Positions 54,576-64,000 of a stretch of DNA of 64,000 nucleotides are shown one piece after another. The number at the start of each line of letters is the position of its first letter. Positions within the stretch are counted from its first letter, which is position 1. The DNA lies in NCBI GenBank assembly GCA_021464415.1, contig CM038468.1:63567220-63631219 (forward strand). Direction: 5' to 3'. This stretch comes from Lonicera japonica (Eukaryota; Streptophyta; Magnoliopsida; Dipsacales; Caprifoliaceae). Position numbers and translations under genes: made by a program. The notes beneath the pieces are model-generated. The model was not told the DNA's origin. It saw nothing but the letters and a program-made list of their open reading frames with translations, and made no database searches.

Positions 54576-57199
54576 AAATTAAATTAGGGATCGTATTACC
54601 TATGTTGATTTTAGGGTTTTTATTAAAAATAATTTAAGATTTGATAAGCCGAATTAAAACCCTAGGTTTAATCAATTTTAGTACTGTCAAAATCTTGTGT
54701 TGTGTTTTCTAGCAATTTATATCAAGCAATAAATCATATAAAAGCAATCTACAACACATGAAATTTACAAAGTATCCTTACTTGCATAGGACTAATCATC
54801 GGGATTAACTGAGTGTGCTTCACTATGATCAAAATAGAATTACAGACTGAATGACTTAAAAAATTTCTTCCTCACAATTCACGCAACAGTCCTGTCAATT
54901 CTTTAAACATAGAATCCAATCGCAGCTGACTTGGCGTAGCGCTTCCAGCTTTTCCGGCTTACCCGTCGCCTCATTTTATGTACTTGATCATAATTCTTCA
55001 CCTATATCTGCGATTTCCCTTATTACAAGTCAGTCACTTCGTTTACCTTGCCTCCAATCGCAACAGAAGATACTCCTACATGACTATGAACGTTTGAAAC
55101 CCTAGTTCTTAAATTTGAGGAACAATAAGATCTCATATGACATATAAACAAAATCTTGGCTGTGTCTTAAAACTCTCAAAATTGATTATAACGTTTGGAT
55201 ATTTTTTACCTCAAAATATTATTTAAAATCATGTGTTTTTTTACTCTAAAAATGAGTTATATTTATAATAAAATATAGAGTTAAAGTTCTTTTTAGAAAA
55301 TGTTAAAAATATTAAAAAAGTAATTTTTACTATAAAAATACGTGCCTAGAAATTTATACGCCGGAACAATACAGCTTAAAAATCCTTGGAGTGATTCGAA
55401 ATTGAAATTTCAATTCCTTGGACATTTATGTGCCGGACGGGTCCAAGTTTTTATAACTTACAAGTGTAATACGTCTTGTAAGATGTACAGGTGAATTCAA
55501 AATAAAAATTTGTTGAAATTTAATGGTTATAAAAAAGTTATAAATATATTGTTATATTTATTACTAAAAAAATTATAACAATTATCAGTTTTAATACTAA
55601 ACAACATTGTAATATTTAGCTTATAGACGCTAATAATATGTTTACAATGTCATTCTATATGTTATTATGTAATAAAATGAAAACATATTTATAATAAAAT
55701 CATTAAGCATATATGCATATACACATTTTGAAATGAGAATGTTAAAAATACAAAAGAGAAAAATTTTTTAGATAGTACACAAAGAATTAAAAAATATTTA
55801 TTGAGAAGAAAAAAAAATACATCATGAGAACATGTAATGGAATTTCAAATTAATCAAAATTTACATTAAATTTTGTAAAACTTCAAAATTATTGACATTA
55901 GTCAAGTAATTTCTCGATAATGTTAAACTTGAAAGCATGATGAATGTGGAATTTAATTTCAAAAACAAAAGACGATAAAAAAAAGAGGGCCTAAAATTTT
56001 TTTTCAATGCAGATGACACATTTCTCTCAATTATCCATCCTTTAATTGCACCAAGATAATTAACTCCCTAAAAAATCAACAATAAAATATATTAGAAATA
56101 AAATATTGAAATAAATTAACAAAAATATCATATATGGTAGTAAGAAGAGGATGTACCTGGATACCAACGTATCTACTTGCAATTCTCATATTTAGAAAAG
56201 AGCGCAAAGAAAGACGATCCAAACATTGAAAATGAACGATGAAATAAAAGGGGTGGAAATTATTGATGGAATTAAAGGAGATGATAGTAAGGATGTATAT
56301 AAGGGAAGAGAGACAATATGCAAACATCCATGATCCAAGAAGCCCAAATGGGAGAGGAAGAATACTAAAGTGTTGGAACGGTTGGAATTCGAAGAGTTAC
56401 GTACAATGAATTTGGAGAAGTAAAAATAATGGATGGAAGGAGAAGGAGGAAGATGCAAAGGGCCAAGCAAGGAATGTTGGACCATCTGTTCTATTCGTTT
56501 GAGTTTTGCTTCTTTAGAGAAAATGAGATATAAATGCTCTATAGCTAGAGAGCCGACACGTGGCACTTACTTGGTAAGATGGGGCTGCATTTTCATTAGT
56601 TTTAGTAGATATCGGTTCACCCCAAGTGCAGAATTGAGTCTCCTTTTTAATTCATTACACGTGGCTTTAGGATACTATGGGCTTGTCCCATTGACCAATT
56701 AAATGGAGATGCACTCGGGGGTTATAAAAAAAGGAAGTTTGACTTTTCAAACTTAATTTATCTTTAAATCTATTTTCCCTTTTTTTATTTTATTTAAAAA
56801 CAAAATTAAATCTTTTAATTTTTTTTTTATTTTTTTTGCCACATTAAATCTGTTTGATCTTCAATTCGACTCAAATTTTAGAAACATCTTTATAGAATAT
56901 GTTAGACATAAAAAAAATAAGTTTTCTCAATAATTTGTATAAACGGGACTTTTTGAATTTCGGCAAAATTTGAAAAAAATATTTTAAAAAAAAATTTGAC
57001 ACAAAAGCTTTTTAATTTATAATTTAACGCTCAACCACCACCTATATTTTGAATCAAACCATATAACAACTTACCTTAGGTCATGAATTATGTACAGTGC
57101 ATCTGGTAAAGTTCAGCGAGCTTTTGTTCATTGTCGTATCTTAAAATCTTCAATTTGACTTAAACAATTACAACATAAAAAGTCTTTTTGGCATCGAAA
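54576..57199. other. Unassigned 2.6 kb inside the BAG relic
   Basis: Separates the IQ part from the BAG part. It may be a large intron or an insertion: GAAACTATT and GAAACTGTG (minus strand) flank it like a worn duplication. Inside are two ACACGTGGC motifs (56556-56564 and 56657-56665) and a CT-rich reverse-strand stretch near 56230-56460 that resembles a leader. No domain is recognised. Confidence 0.4.
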
Positions 57200-57595
57200 C
57201 TAAGCCAACTAAAAATATAAACCTAATAGTTTCCTTCTCCAAAAGACTCCGCTAAATCTCATCATTTGGCTTTTAATAGCCATAATCATCTCTATGTTCT
57301 TCCTTACTAAAATCCTCTAAAAACTTCCGAATCTTTAAAGCGGATTCAGATCGGGGTGTTTTCGAGCCAATGAAGCGCATCAGAATTGATATAATCTCTG
57401 GTGATGAAGTATGAGTAGGCATTGATTGACATGGATGGATCAAAATTCCTCTGACCACAGTCGAGTAACGAGCGCGTGATGGCTGGTATCAGCTATACAT
57501 CTTCCAATTAGAATCAAGCTCTGTTCTAACCATGCGGTTTCGAACTTGTGGATAAGAATTAAAACCCCTTCGATTTTTGTGTTGATTGATTTGTT
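57200..57595 (-). pseudogene. BAG-family relic, N-terminal and IQ part
   Basis: Reading leftward: MVRTELDSNWKMYS, stop, YQPSRARYSTVVRGIL, HPCQSMPTHTSSPEIISILM, RFIGSKTPRSESALKIRKF. This is the VRFVGSE-R-SALKIQK layout that leads into the IQ motif of plant BAG5/BAG8-type proteins. After small frameshifts ILVRKNIEMIMAIKSQ and RSLLEKET follow, which complete an IQ motif and the start of a BAG helix. Frames change at least twice within 60 bp, so the gene is dead. The continuation is at 54081-54575. Confidence 0.55.
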
Positions 57596-57670
57596 GTGAG
57601 GAGGAGATACTGATGGTTTAAGAATTTTTATATTAAGATATGATAAATTTTCACATTAAACTCCAGAACC

Positions 57671-57804
57671 CATATTTTCATATGAGGCCAATCTCTTATA
57701 TATATCTTTGACTTTCTTAGCTTGCTGTATTTATTATGTTAATCATTTGGACCAATTATTTGACTGCGCGGTGTAAACTACCCTTTTAGTTTTATGCACA
57801 AACA
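57671..57804 (+). repeat. Truncated LTR end, same family as the 11.6-kb gypsy element
   Basis: Collinear with the last 135 bp of the 53191-54075 LTR: TCATATGAGGCCAATCTC, ATATCTTTGACT, CTGTATTTATTATGTTAATC, ATTTGACTG, then TTATGCACAAACA. The 5' part of the LTR is missing. Confidence 0.75.
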
Positions 57805-58689
57805 AGGGGTATGAAAATTACTATAATGGGTAAAATTGGGCACTACTCGAAGATATCAACTATCTCTAACCCTGTTCACATTTGTACAAGTGGTTATTTT
57901 CCATTACTTATCCTTCAGCTCAACTTTCTCCGCTTTATTGGCTGACCAGGACTAGTCGGTCTTCCATGAGTTCCCATATGCTGGTCGGCTAATGATGACA
58001 GTTAATTGGTGGTCATCCAATATGCTAATGTGTCTTGTTTTGCTAGACAATTCCTCATATGTAATGACAATGTGCCCAATGGCTTTGATTATGGGTCGAT
58101 TATGATACTAGACTTCCAAGGTGTGCCTTGGCAAAAAGCCCATATTTAATTTTTACCTCCCATAACTACCCCTCGAGCATTTGAGCTCGGCTAACTTAAA
58201 GGGGTTACATGCTCGGCTTGAAGAAATAACGGACAATTTGCTAGGATCAATATATGAAAGGAGGTAAAAGAACTATACTTGTAATGATCCATCGATCGAA
58301 GAATTTTAAATTGTATTGGCTTCTTTGAGAAAATGTATGCTTAACAACTGTGGTTACTTGTGATGCCAGCTATCAGTGCCTTCATTGGCTGGACGTGAGC
58401 TAAAAAATGGGAGGGATAATTGTGAGGGCCCCGCGCATTAAATACCTCCCATAATTTTTTGTATGTTCCCAAGAAAACCTATTGTTTAAGGAGAGAATGT
58501 ATCGTTGGGCTATATAAATCACTCTCAAAATTTTCATTTTCACTTTCAAACTCTCTCTTTAGCCAAACTCTTGCAATTTTGAGTCTCATTGCTAGAAAAC
58601 TTTAAAAAAACACTGAAATCTTCATAAACTCATCCATTTTTCCAGAAATCTTCATATTCTTAGCATTTTTCATCATCGTTTTCATCTTA
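57805..58689. other. Region before the second antisense gene; probable LTR of Tat element 2
   Basis: By position it should hold the 3' LTR of the reverse-oriented Tat element, but I could not fix its ends. On the plus strand GGGCTATATAAATCAC near 58508-58523 is a TATA-like box, followed by a CT-rich leader (58540-58680) ahead of the antisense ORF. Confidence 0.4.
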
Positions 58690-61125
58690 GAGTCAGGAAT
58701 CTATAGAACAAGTAAGTTTATCGACAGTTTTTTTGGGTTTTCCTTGTAGTTCATCTTTTGTTCTTCACCATTCTTCAGTTTTTTCCCCTTTCAGTACATA
58801 AGTTGATCTTATTTCTTATAAATTTTTAGTCATAGGTAGAAATGCTTTAATAAATGATGTCCAAATAGCTGAATTCACTACCAAATACATACCTAAGGGA
58901 TTTAGCTGGAGGCCTGTTAGGGCCGACAATAATCCCTTCGTAAAGAAATATAAGTTAGGTCCAAAAGATCACCCAATTCATACTTCTTTTTTTAGAGAGG
59001 CTGGTATTCGGCTGCCCTTGTGGCCTCTTCTCATAAACTTTCTTAGATGCACTAAGATAACTTTAGGGCAATTAAGCCTTAATGCAATTAAAATAATCGA
59101 GGTATAGATGCCTTAAATAAAATCCACGGCACAAATTTATTACTAAATGATGTAAATTATTGTTATTTCCTTACCAAGGGAACTTATGGTTAGAGTCTAA
59201 AGACTAGGAATGATGCCCTTAGTTTAGTCCTTACTCTCCTCAGACTCCTATGAGGTGCCAACGAAGATGTAATAATCATGACTAGCGACATTGAACCTGA
59301 TCCGACCAGTAAACCAGTTCCCCATCGAACATCTGGCCCTGATATGTACTTTTAATACATTTATCATTTTGCTTTTTAATCAAGCCAATTATAAATGTTT
59401 GATACTTATCTATTTTGTGTACAGGTGCCTTCAGAGTTTTTAATCAACTTCCACGATTTGCCATTAGGTCCAATCAAATTAACTTTTTTGCACACCATGA
59501 CGGTGGTAGTGCGTAGGTCACCTAGTCCACTTATCCGGCCCATAATTTGCTAGGATACACGAGCACAAGATCGTCCTTTATTAAGAGAGGTAAGAGGAAG
59601 AACGACGAGGACCATAAAGTCAAGCTTCTTATGACTTGGAGTGGGCCAGAGCCATTGTTTAAAGAGAATGACACCCTCTTCATTAAATATAAGATCGTGA
59701 ATTGAGTACATAACCTTTGGAAGGTGTACATGGAAAACAATATAAGAACGGTGGTTCCCCACACTTGCAAAAACCACTAAGCACCGAGGTCGCTGAGGAG
59801 ACATAGATAACATCCCGTGATATGAACTCAACACTACGGAGAAGGCCTATATCAAAACACACGAAATGACGACCTTTAAGATCTTCAAACAATTTAAGGG
59901 CGACCTTGAGGGGCCAACCAAAAAGAAGAAAAAATCTTCTAAGGACTGGTTTAAGTTGGTTGATGAGCCAACAGACTTAAAAGGCGAATAAGCATCAATC
60001 TCTGGTCGCTCAGGTTCTGAAGCTAAGGAAACCAAAATTGACACGGAGATGACTTCTGAATTCCTAAAAGCATTAAAGTCCTCCAGGAAGAGGAAGGCAA
60101 AGCCTACAAAGAAGGTTGTCAAGAAGCCTAAGCCGAAGACGAGAAGACTTAGGGCCCCCAGTCATCCCTAAAAATCAGTTTAACCAAATAAGTCCTCCGA
60201 GGAGGGTTAATTGTTCTCCTAAAAGGTTAACTCACCTACTACCGAAGGGGCCAAGTCTATTGATGACCACTCCATTGAATTATTTTGTAAAGGAAGCAAG
60301 TCCTTTATTTTGACTGTGAGAGGCAAGGGCAAGGAAATAGTTTCCCTAGACACCACAACCGTTGTGGATTCTGAAGACGTGAAATCCATCGGTCTGAATT
60401 CATGCATAAAGGCCGACGAAGGAATTTGCGCTTAAGTTGCCAACGTCATATATTCATTTCTTAGTCATTCCATCCTCATCCTCACCAATGAACAATAATT
60501 GGAGAGGATGCAAGAGGTTGGAATAAGGAATCAAGCCTTCTATAACCTACTGATGGTAAACAATGCATTCTTTATGAGTTTCCAGTTCTTATAAATTTTG
60601 ATAGTTTTTTAACTTCAGTTAACTATCTTTTGTTTTCTTGTACTCAACCTATATACTTTATGCGTGATGCCCCAGGCTAAGGAAAAGATCGAAAAGTTTC
60701 AGAGGGACAACCTAAACCTGATCGAGCAAAGGGATCAGGCTTGGGTCGACATGAACATGCACTTTCCAACTGACCTTGGATCAGAGGACTAGGTTGAGGC
60801 CAAGCTAGCTGAAAAAGACTCCATAATTGTTATTGTTCTAAAGAGAGCCGAATAAGCCAAGTCAGCCCTAAAAATTCACAACGATGGCTCGCCTACACTA
60901 AATGAAGAATAGATAAAGGCAGGAATTCATTCTTATGCTGATGAGTTGGTTGAAGAATTGACTAAGGAATTTAAAGTGGACTATGACTTTGCCATGGAGA
61001 GACTCAAATAATTTGACGAGGAAGCCGAAATGGAAGAAGGAGAATTGGTCGATGAGCCAAAGGGAAGTCCTGCCAAAAAGGATCAAACTAGTTTTAAAGG
61101 CCTTGGTTAGCCAAGAAAAAGAAGA
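58690..61125 (+). pseudogene. Antisense ORF of Tat element 2, multi-exon, decayed
   Basis: Same class of protein as 51376-52770. A TATA-like box and leader precede it. A readable exon from about 58837 gives GRNALINDVQIAEFTTKYIP, FSWRPVRADNNPFVKKYK, FFREAGIRLPLWPLLINFL and LGQLSLNAIKI. TGTGTACAG|GTGCC near 59424 and GCCCCAG|GCTAAGG near 60675 look like splice acceptors, so at least three introns are likely. Later blocks are Lys/Pro-rich (SPPRRVNCSPKRLTHLLPKG). The tail is a coiled coil (EKIEKFQRDNLNLIEQRDQA; ADELVEELTKEFKVDYDFAM) ending in an acidic EEAEMEEGELVDEP segment. Many TAG/TAA codons interrupt it. Confidence 0.6.
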
Positions 61126-61999
61126 CTCCCCTCTTAAAAAAGCAGTATGATTTTCTTGTTCCCTTTCATTTATTAGTTTTAATTAAGTCGATAAACTCCC
61201 TTGTAAATTTCCTTTGAGTTAATGAAAAAATTGTCTTGGAAATTTTTTTGTGTGATTATTTAGTAAGTTGACTTGAATGAGCTGATCATGTCGCCTAAAT
61301 AAAAATCTCATATTTGTAAAAAATTGCTAAGTGTGGTTTCAAAATAACTAACAAATAAACTGGCTTGTTCAACGAACACAATAAGTCAATTATTGAAACT
61401 CCTAACACTTAACAATTTCAAGTTGCTTTTAATAAGGAAAAGGTCTTTGACTTTGCCTTGCTGAGCAAAGTCTTAGTTTTTGAATTTCTTGCCTTAAAAT
61501 CAATCAAGGTCTTTTAAAAATTGCTTATGACAAGAAAGGTCTTAAGCTTTGCCTTGTCGAGGAAGGTCTTAATCAATAATTGCCTTAAAAAAATAAGGTC
61601 TTAAATATTTCCTTGCCGTTCAAGTTCTTTTTCAATAATTGCCTTTAATAAGAAAGGTCTTTGAGTGCATTAGATGAGCAAGGCCATATTTTTCATACAT
61701 TTTCCTCCATCAAGGGTCTTTAAATTTGAATATAATTTATCTGAAAAATGAACATTTTATTAATATTAATAATTTAAAAAAAACAAAAGCCCCTTTGCTA
61801 CCTTTACAATTAATGATAATATTTTCTCAAAATAATCACATTCTATGGGTTTTGAACTTGCCAACCATTCATATCTTGGAGGTGATATGATCCTATGCTA
61901 CTTGCCGATGTTACTATATAAAGACCGTCATAGTTTTGTTTGAGCTTGCTATGTTTTAGCTAAACAGCTATCTCGAGTGTTTTCCAAAGGACTAGCTCG
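61126..61999. other. Spacer with degenerate repeats in Tat element 2
   Basis: Between 61435 and 61690 phrases of the type AAGGTCTT and GCCTTG-TTGCC recur every 50-70 bases, a worn tandem array. The part above about 61900 may hold the far C-terminus of the integrase polyprotein. Confidence 0.5.
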
Positions 62000-62592
62000 A
62001 TGACCTAGAATTCTCTTGGATTTGTGTGGCCTTTGCGTTGCTTTGCTAAGGAACTTTGATAATTTGCTAAGTGAATAGAAGCAATCTCCTTTATTGACTC
62101 AGCAAAATCTGAAGCTTCTTCCAAAGCTTCATTATTATTTCCAGTTTCCAATTGAGTCATTATTAGAGTAGGTAGGCCAACCTCCGAGGGGATTACTGCT
62201 TCGGTCCCATAAGTTAAGGAATATGGTGTATCACTAGTTGATTGGCGAAGGGTAGTTTAGAATGCATACAATACTAATGGTAGTTCTTGCACCAATCTTC
62301 CTTTTTTTTAATCTTCCAACCTATTCTTAAGGCTATCCAGGATTACCTTGTTAGATGTCTCTGCGAGACCATTGCCTTGAGGATAAGAAACACTTGAGAA
62401 ATATTGTTTGATCCCATACGAATTATAGAAATCCTCAATTCGCTAATTCTTGAACTACGTTCCATTGTCAAAAACCAAGGTGTTAGGGATACCAGACCGA
62501 GTTATTATGTTCTTCCAAAGAAAAGTCTTCACATTGTCAGAAACTAAAGCATTGAAGAGAATAAATCAAGTCAACTTGTGTGGCAACCAGTA
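62000..62592 (-). pseudogene. gypsy integrase, C-terminal half (Tat element 2)
   Basis: Enzyme part that joins retroelement DNA to the chromosome. Reading leftward: SDNVKTFLWKNIITRSGIPN, TLVFDNGT with the second catalytic Asp kept, YGIKQYFSSVSYPQGNGLAE with the catalytic Glu, LDSLKNRLED, VQELPLVLYAF, TLRQSTSDTPYSLTYGTEAV, IPSEVGLPTL, then SLAKQRKG. Stops occur at FKN and after RLED. The first catalytic Asp and everything upstream are missing, cut at the LTR junction at 62592. Confidence 0.82.
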
Positions 62593-64000
62593 TGTAACAC
62601 CCCTGCCTTAATCTACAGGACAACACCCGTAATTAAGACCTGGAGTGTCAATAACCCATCTTAGATTGATTAAAATGAGTATATAAATATAAACAATTCA
62701 AAAAACATATATAACACATGTCATATCAAACACCAATATACAAGGTGATTGCTTTTTACATATGTCTAATATTTCTATCACGTGTCAACCAAGCATAAGG
62801 TGTCAAAAAAATAGTAAGGTTCATACATAAGCTTGTAACCATTATACAAACCAACTAAGTAAAGTTAAGATAGTATACAATAATTCGGGCTAGCCGTGGC
62901 TTCCCGAGCTAACATATACACAACAAAAATATATTTATATCAGAGCCTTCTATTTCGATCCCGAACCCGCCGTCTTGTTAACATCACACGTCCCCTGTGT
63001 ACCTGTATTAGTTAAAAGAAAACGGGATGAGCTCACAGCTCAATAGGGGGAAATAAGGGATAACATGTTTGAAAAGCATAATCATCAATTCCTTAATAAT
63101 TTATACTTCAACCATCAATCTAAGTAAATATCATGATTTCACAAAACAATGCATGCTCATGCATATGCAGGTTACCTCCCTTTGTGTCAACCGTTAAGCA
63201 ACGTCACCAGAATAGAATATGGGCCACCTTTTCAAGAGAAGTGCCAAAGCTAAACCGAACCATAATAATCATAACACTGGGCTTGACTGCCCCCAAGAGA
63301 TACTGAAGCTAAACAACGTCATAATCATAACAACAATGGGTCTGACTGCCCCCAAGAGATACTGAAGCTAAACAACGTCATAATCATAACAACAATGGGC
63401 CTGACTACCCCCAAGAGATACTGAAGCTAAACAACGTCATAATCATAACAACAATGGGCCTGACTGCCCCCAAGAGATACTGAAGCTAAACAGCGTCATA
63501 ATCATAACAATAATGGGCCTGACTTCCCCCAAGAGATATGGGCATCAAGATTATAACATATATAACCAGAATATGGCCTCTCCGTCTGAGGTGAATACCA
63601 ATAGATAATTAACAATTGAACCACAGTCCGCAATATCACATAAACTGATCATTATCATACCAATTTTCTCAACAATTGTTTAGATCTCCAGACTATTCAC
63701 CGTGGGCTCTAGACAGCCGATGACTCACTAGTGTCTTGTCGTTGTCTAAATTTTTGGACTATTCACCGCGGGCTCTAGACAGCCGATGACTAAAGGACCC
63801 CCCGGAGGTTTAGGACTTTTCAACCCAAAGGCACTAGGCCCTGCCTATTTTTCCCATCCCGGCAAGCACGTTATAATCATTCCTCTTCATCGACGGAGGT
63901 CAAACAGATACAGATAATTGTGGGCAACATCCCACCATATATAACATAATCGAGAATATATCCACATACAAATAAAGAACTCCCAAAGATAGATAATCAC
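62593..64000 (-). mobile_element. TGTAACACC-type LTR inserted in Tat element 2 (runs off window)
   Basis: Begins TGTAACACCCCTGCC and shares ordered blocks with 32539-34040 (AATTAAGACCTGGAGTG, GGGCTAGCCGTGGCTTC, GAGCTCACAGCTCAATAGGG, TTTCAACCCAAAGGCACTAG). It cuts the integrase frame at its left edge. It carries a 59-bp tandem array, and a 35-bp phrase starting near GACTATTCACCG is repeated at 63690 and 63758. The right end is outside the window. Confidence 0.65.
63241..63536 (+). repeat. Tandem array, 59-bp unit, five copies
   Basis: Unit starts TACTGAAGCTAAACAACGTC and ends GCCCCCAAGAGA. Starts at 63301, 63360, 63419 and 63478 give an exact 59-bp period; a diverged first copy precedes at 63241. 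Inner copies differ by only one to three bases. Confidence 0.93.

Larger units (their letters stand above)
57805..62592 (-). mobile_element. Second Tat-lineage gypsy element, reverse orientation, 5'-truncated
   Basis: Integrase C-terminal half on the minus strand (about 62590-62000), then a repeat-rich spacer, then a multi-exon ORF on the plus strand (58690-61125). Order and opposite orientation repeat the plan of the 42469-54075 element. The integrase is cut at 62592 by a TGTAACACC LTR. The end near 57805 is inferred. Confidence 0.65.

Noticed and set aside
63241..63536. Regularly spaced repeat that could suggest a CRISPR array
   Set aside because: The whole 59-bp unit repeats without unique spacers, in a plant LTR; it is a minisatellite.

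Overview
The window is nuclear DNA of a flowering plant, most likely a eudicot. It is AT-rich and has long intron-bearing genes, plant-only gene families, a plant tRNA and dense plant-type transposable elements. There is nothing bacterial, viral or organellar in it. The intact host genes are a 5'-truncated class I TCP factor (TCP20-like, 1-756, +), a plastid cyclophilin of the CYP20-2 type (16081-19725, -, seven coding exons), tRNA-Val(AAC) (19989-20062, -) and a GYF-domain protein of the EXA1/PSIG1 type (21182-30270, -, eleven coding exons). A fifth host gene, of the BAG co-chaperone family, is dead and scattered over 42.3-57.6 kb by insertions.

The rest is mobile DNA in layers. From 0.8 to 15 kb there are Tourist-like MITEs with TTA/TAA target duplications, a short Helitron, a 3.3 kb decayed hAT element with recognisable inverted termini, a Mutator-like element and a 0.65 kb direct duplication. 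From 31 to 41.6 kb there are another MITE, a solo or truncated LTR starting TGTAACACC, a 0.7 kb foldback element and a reverse-oriented Ty1/copia element cut off early in its reverse transcriptase by that foldback.

The main accessory feature is a full-length Ty3/gypsy element of the Tat lineage at 42469-54075. It has 887/885 bp LTRs and a perfect 5-bp target duplication AGTCT. It carries a broken gag-pol with two RNase H domains, a nested LTR of another family, and an antisense ORF before the 3' LTR. A second, reverse-oriented Tat element (about 57.8-62.6 kb) repeats this plan: integrase on one strand and a multi-exon antisense gene on the other. It is cut by another TGTAACACC LTR, which holds a 59-bp tandem repeat and runs off the window.

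Functionally the host genes are independent: TCP20 is a growth regulator, CYP20-2 a plastid prolyl isomerase, and EXA1 a translation-linked adaptor with an eIF4E-binding-type motif. No new pathway or gene cluster is evident. The most interesting signals are the antisense, apparently spliced genes inside the Tat elements, a nonsense-codon pattern pointing to cytosine-deamination decay, the foldback/copia junction, and a long overlapping upstream ORF on the EXA1-type gene. Exon borders were placed by eye from reading frame, GT-AG sites and phase; they have not been checked against transcripts.
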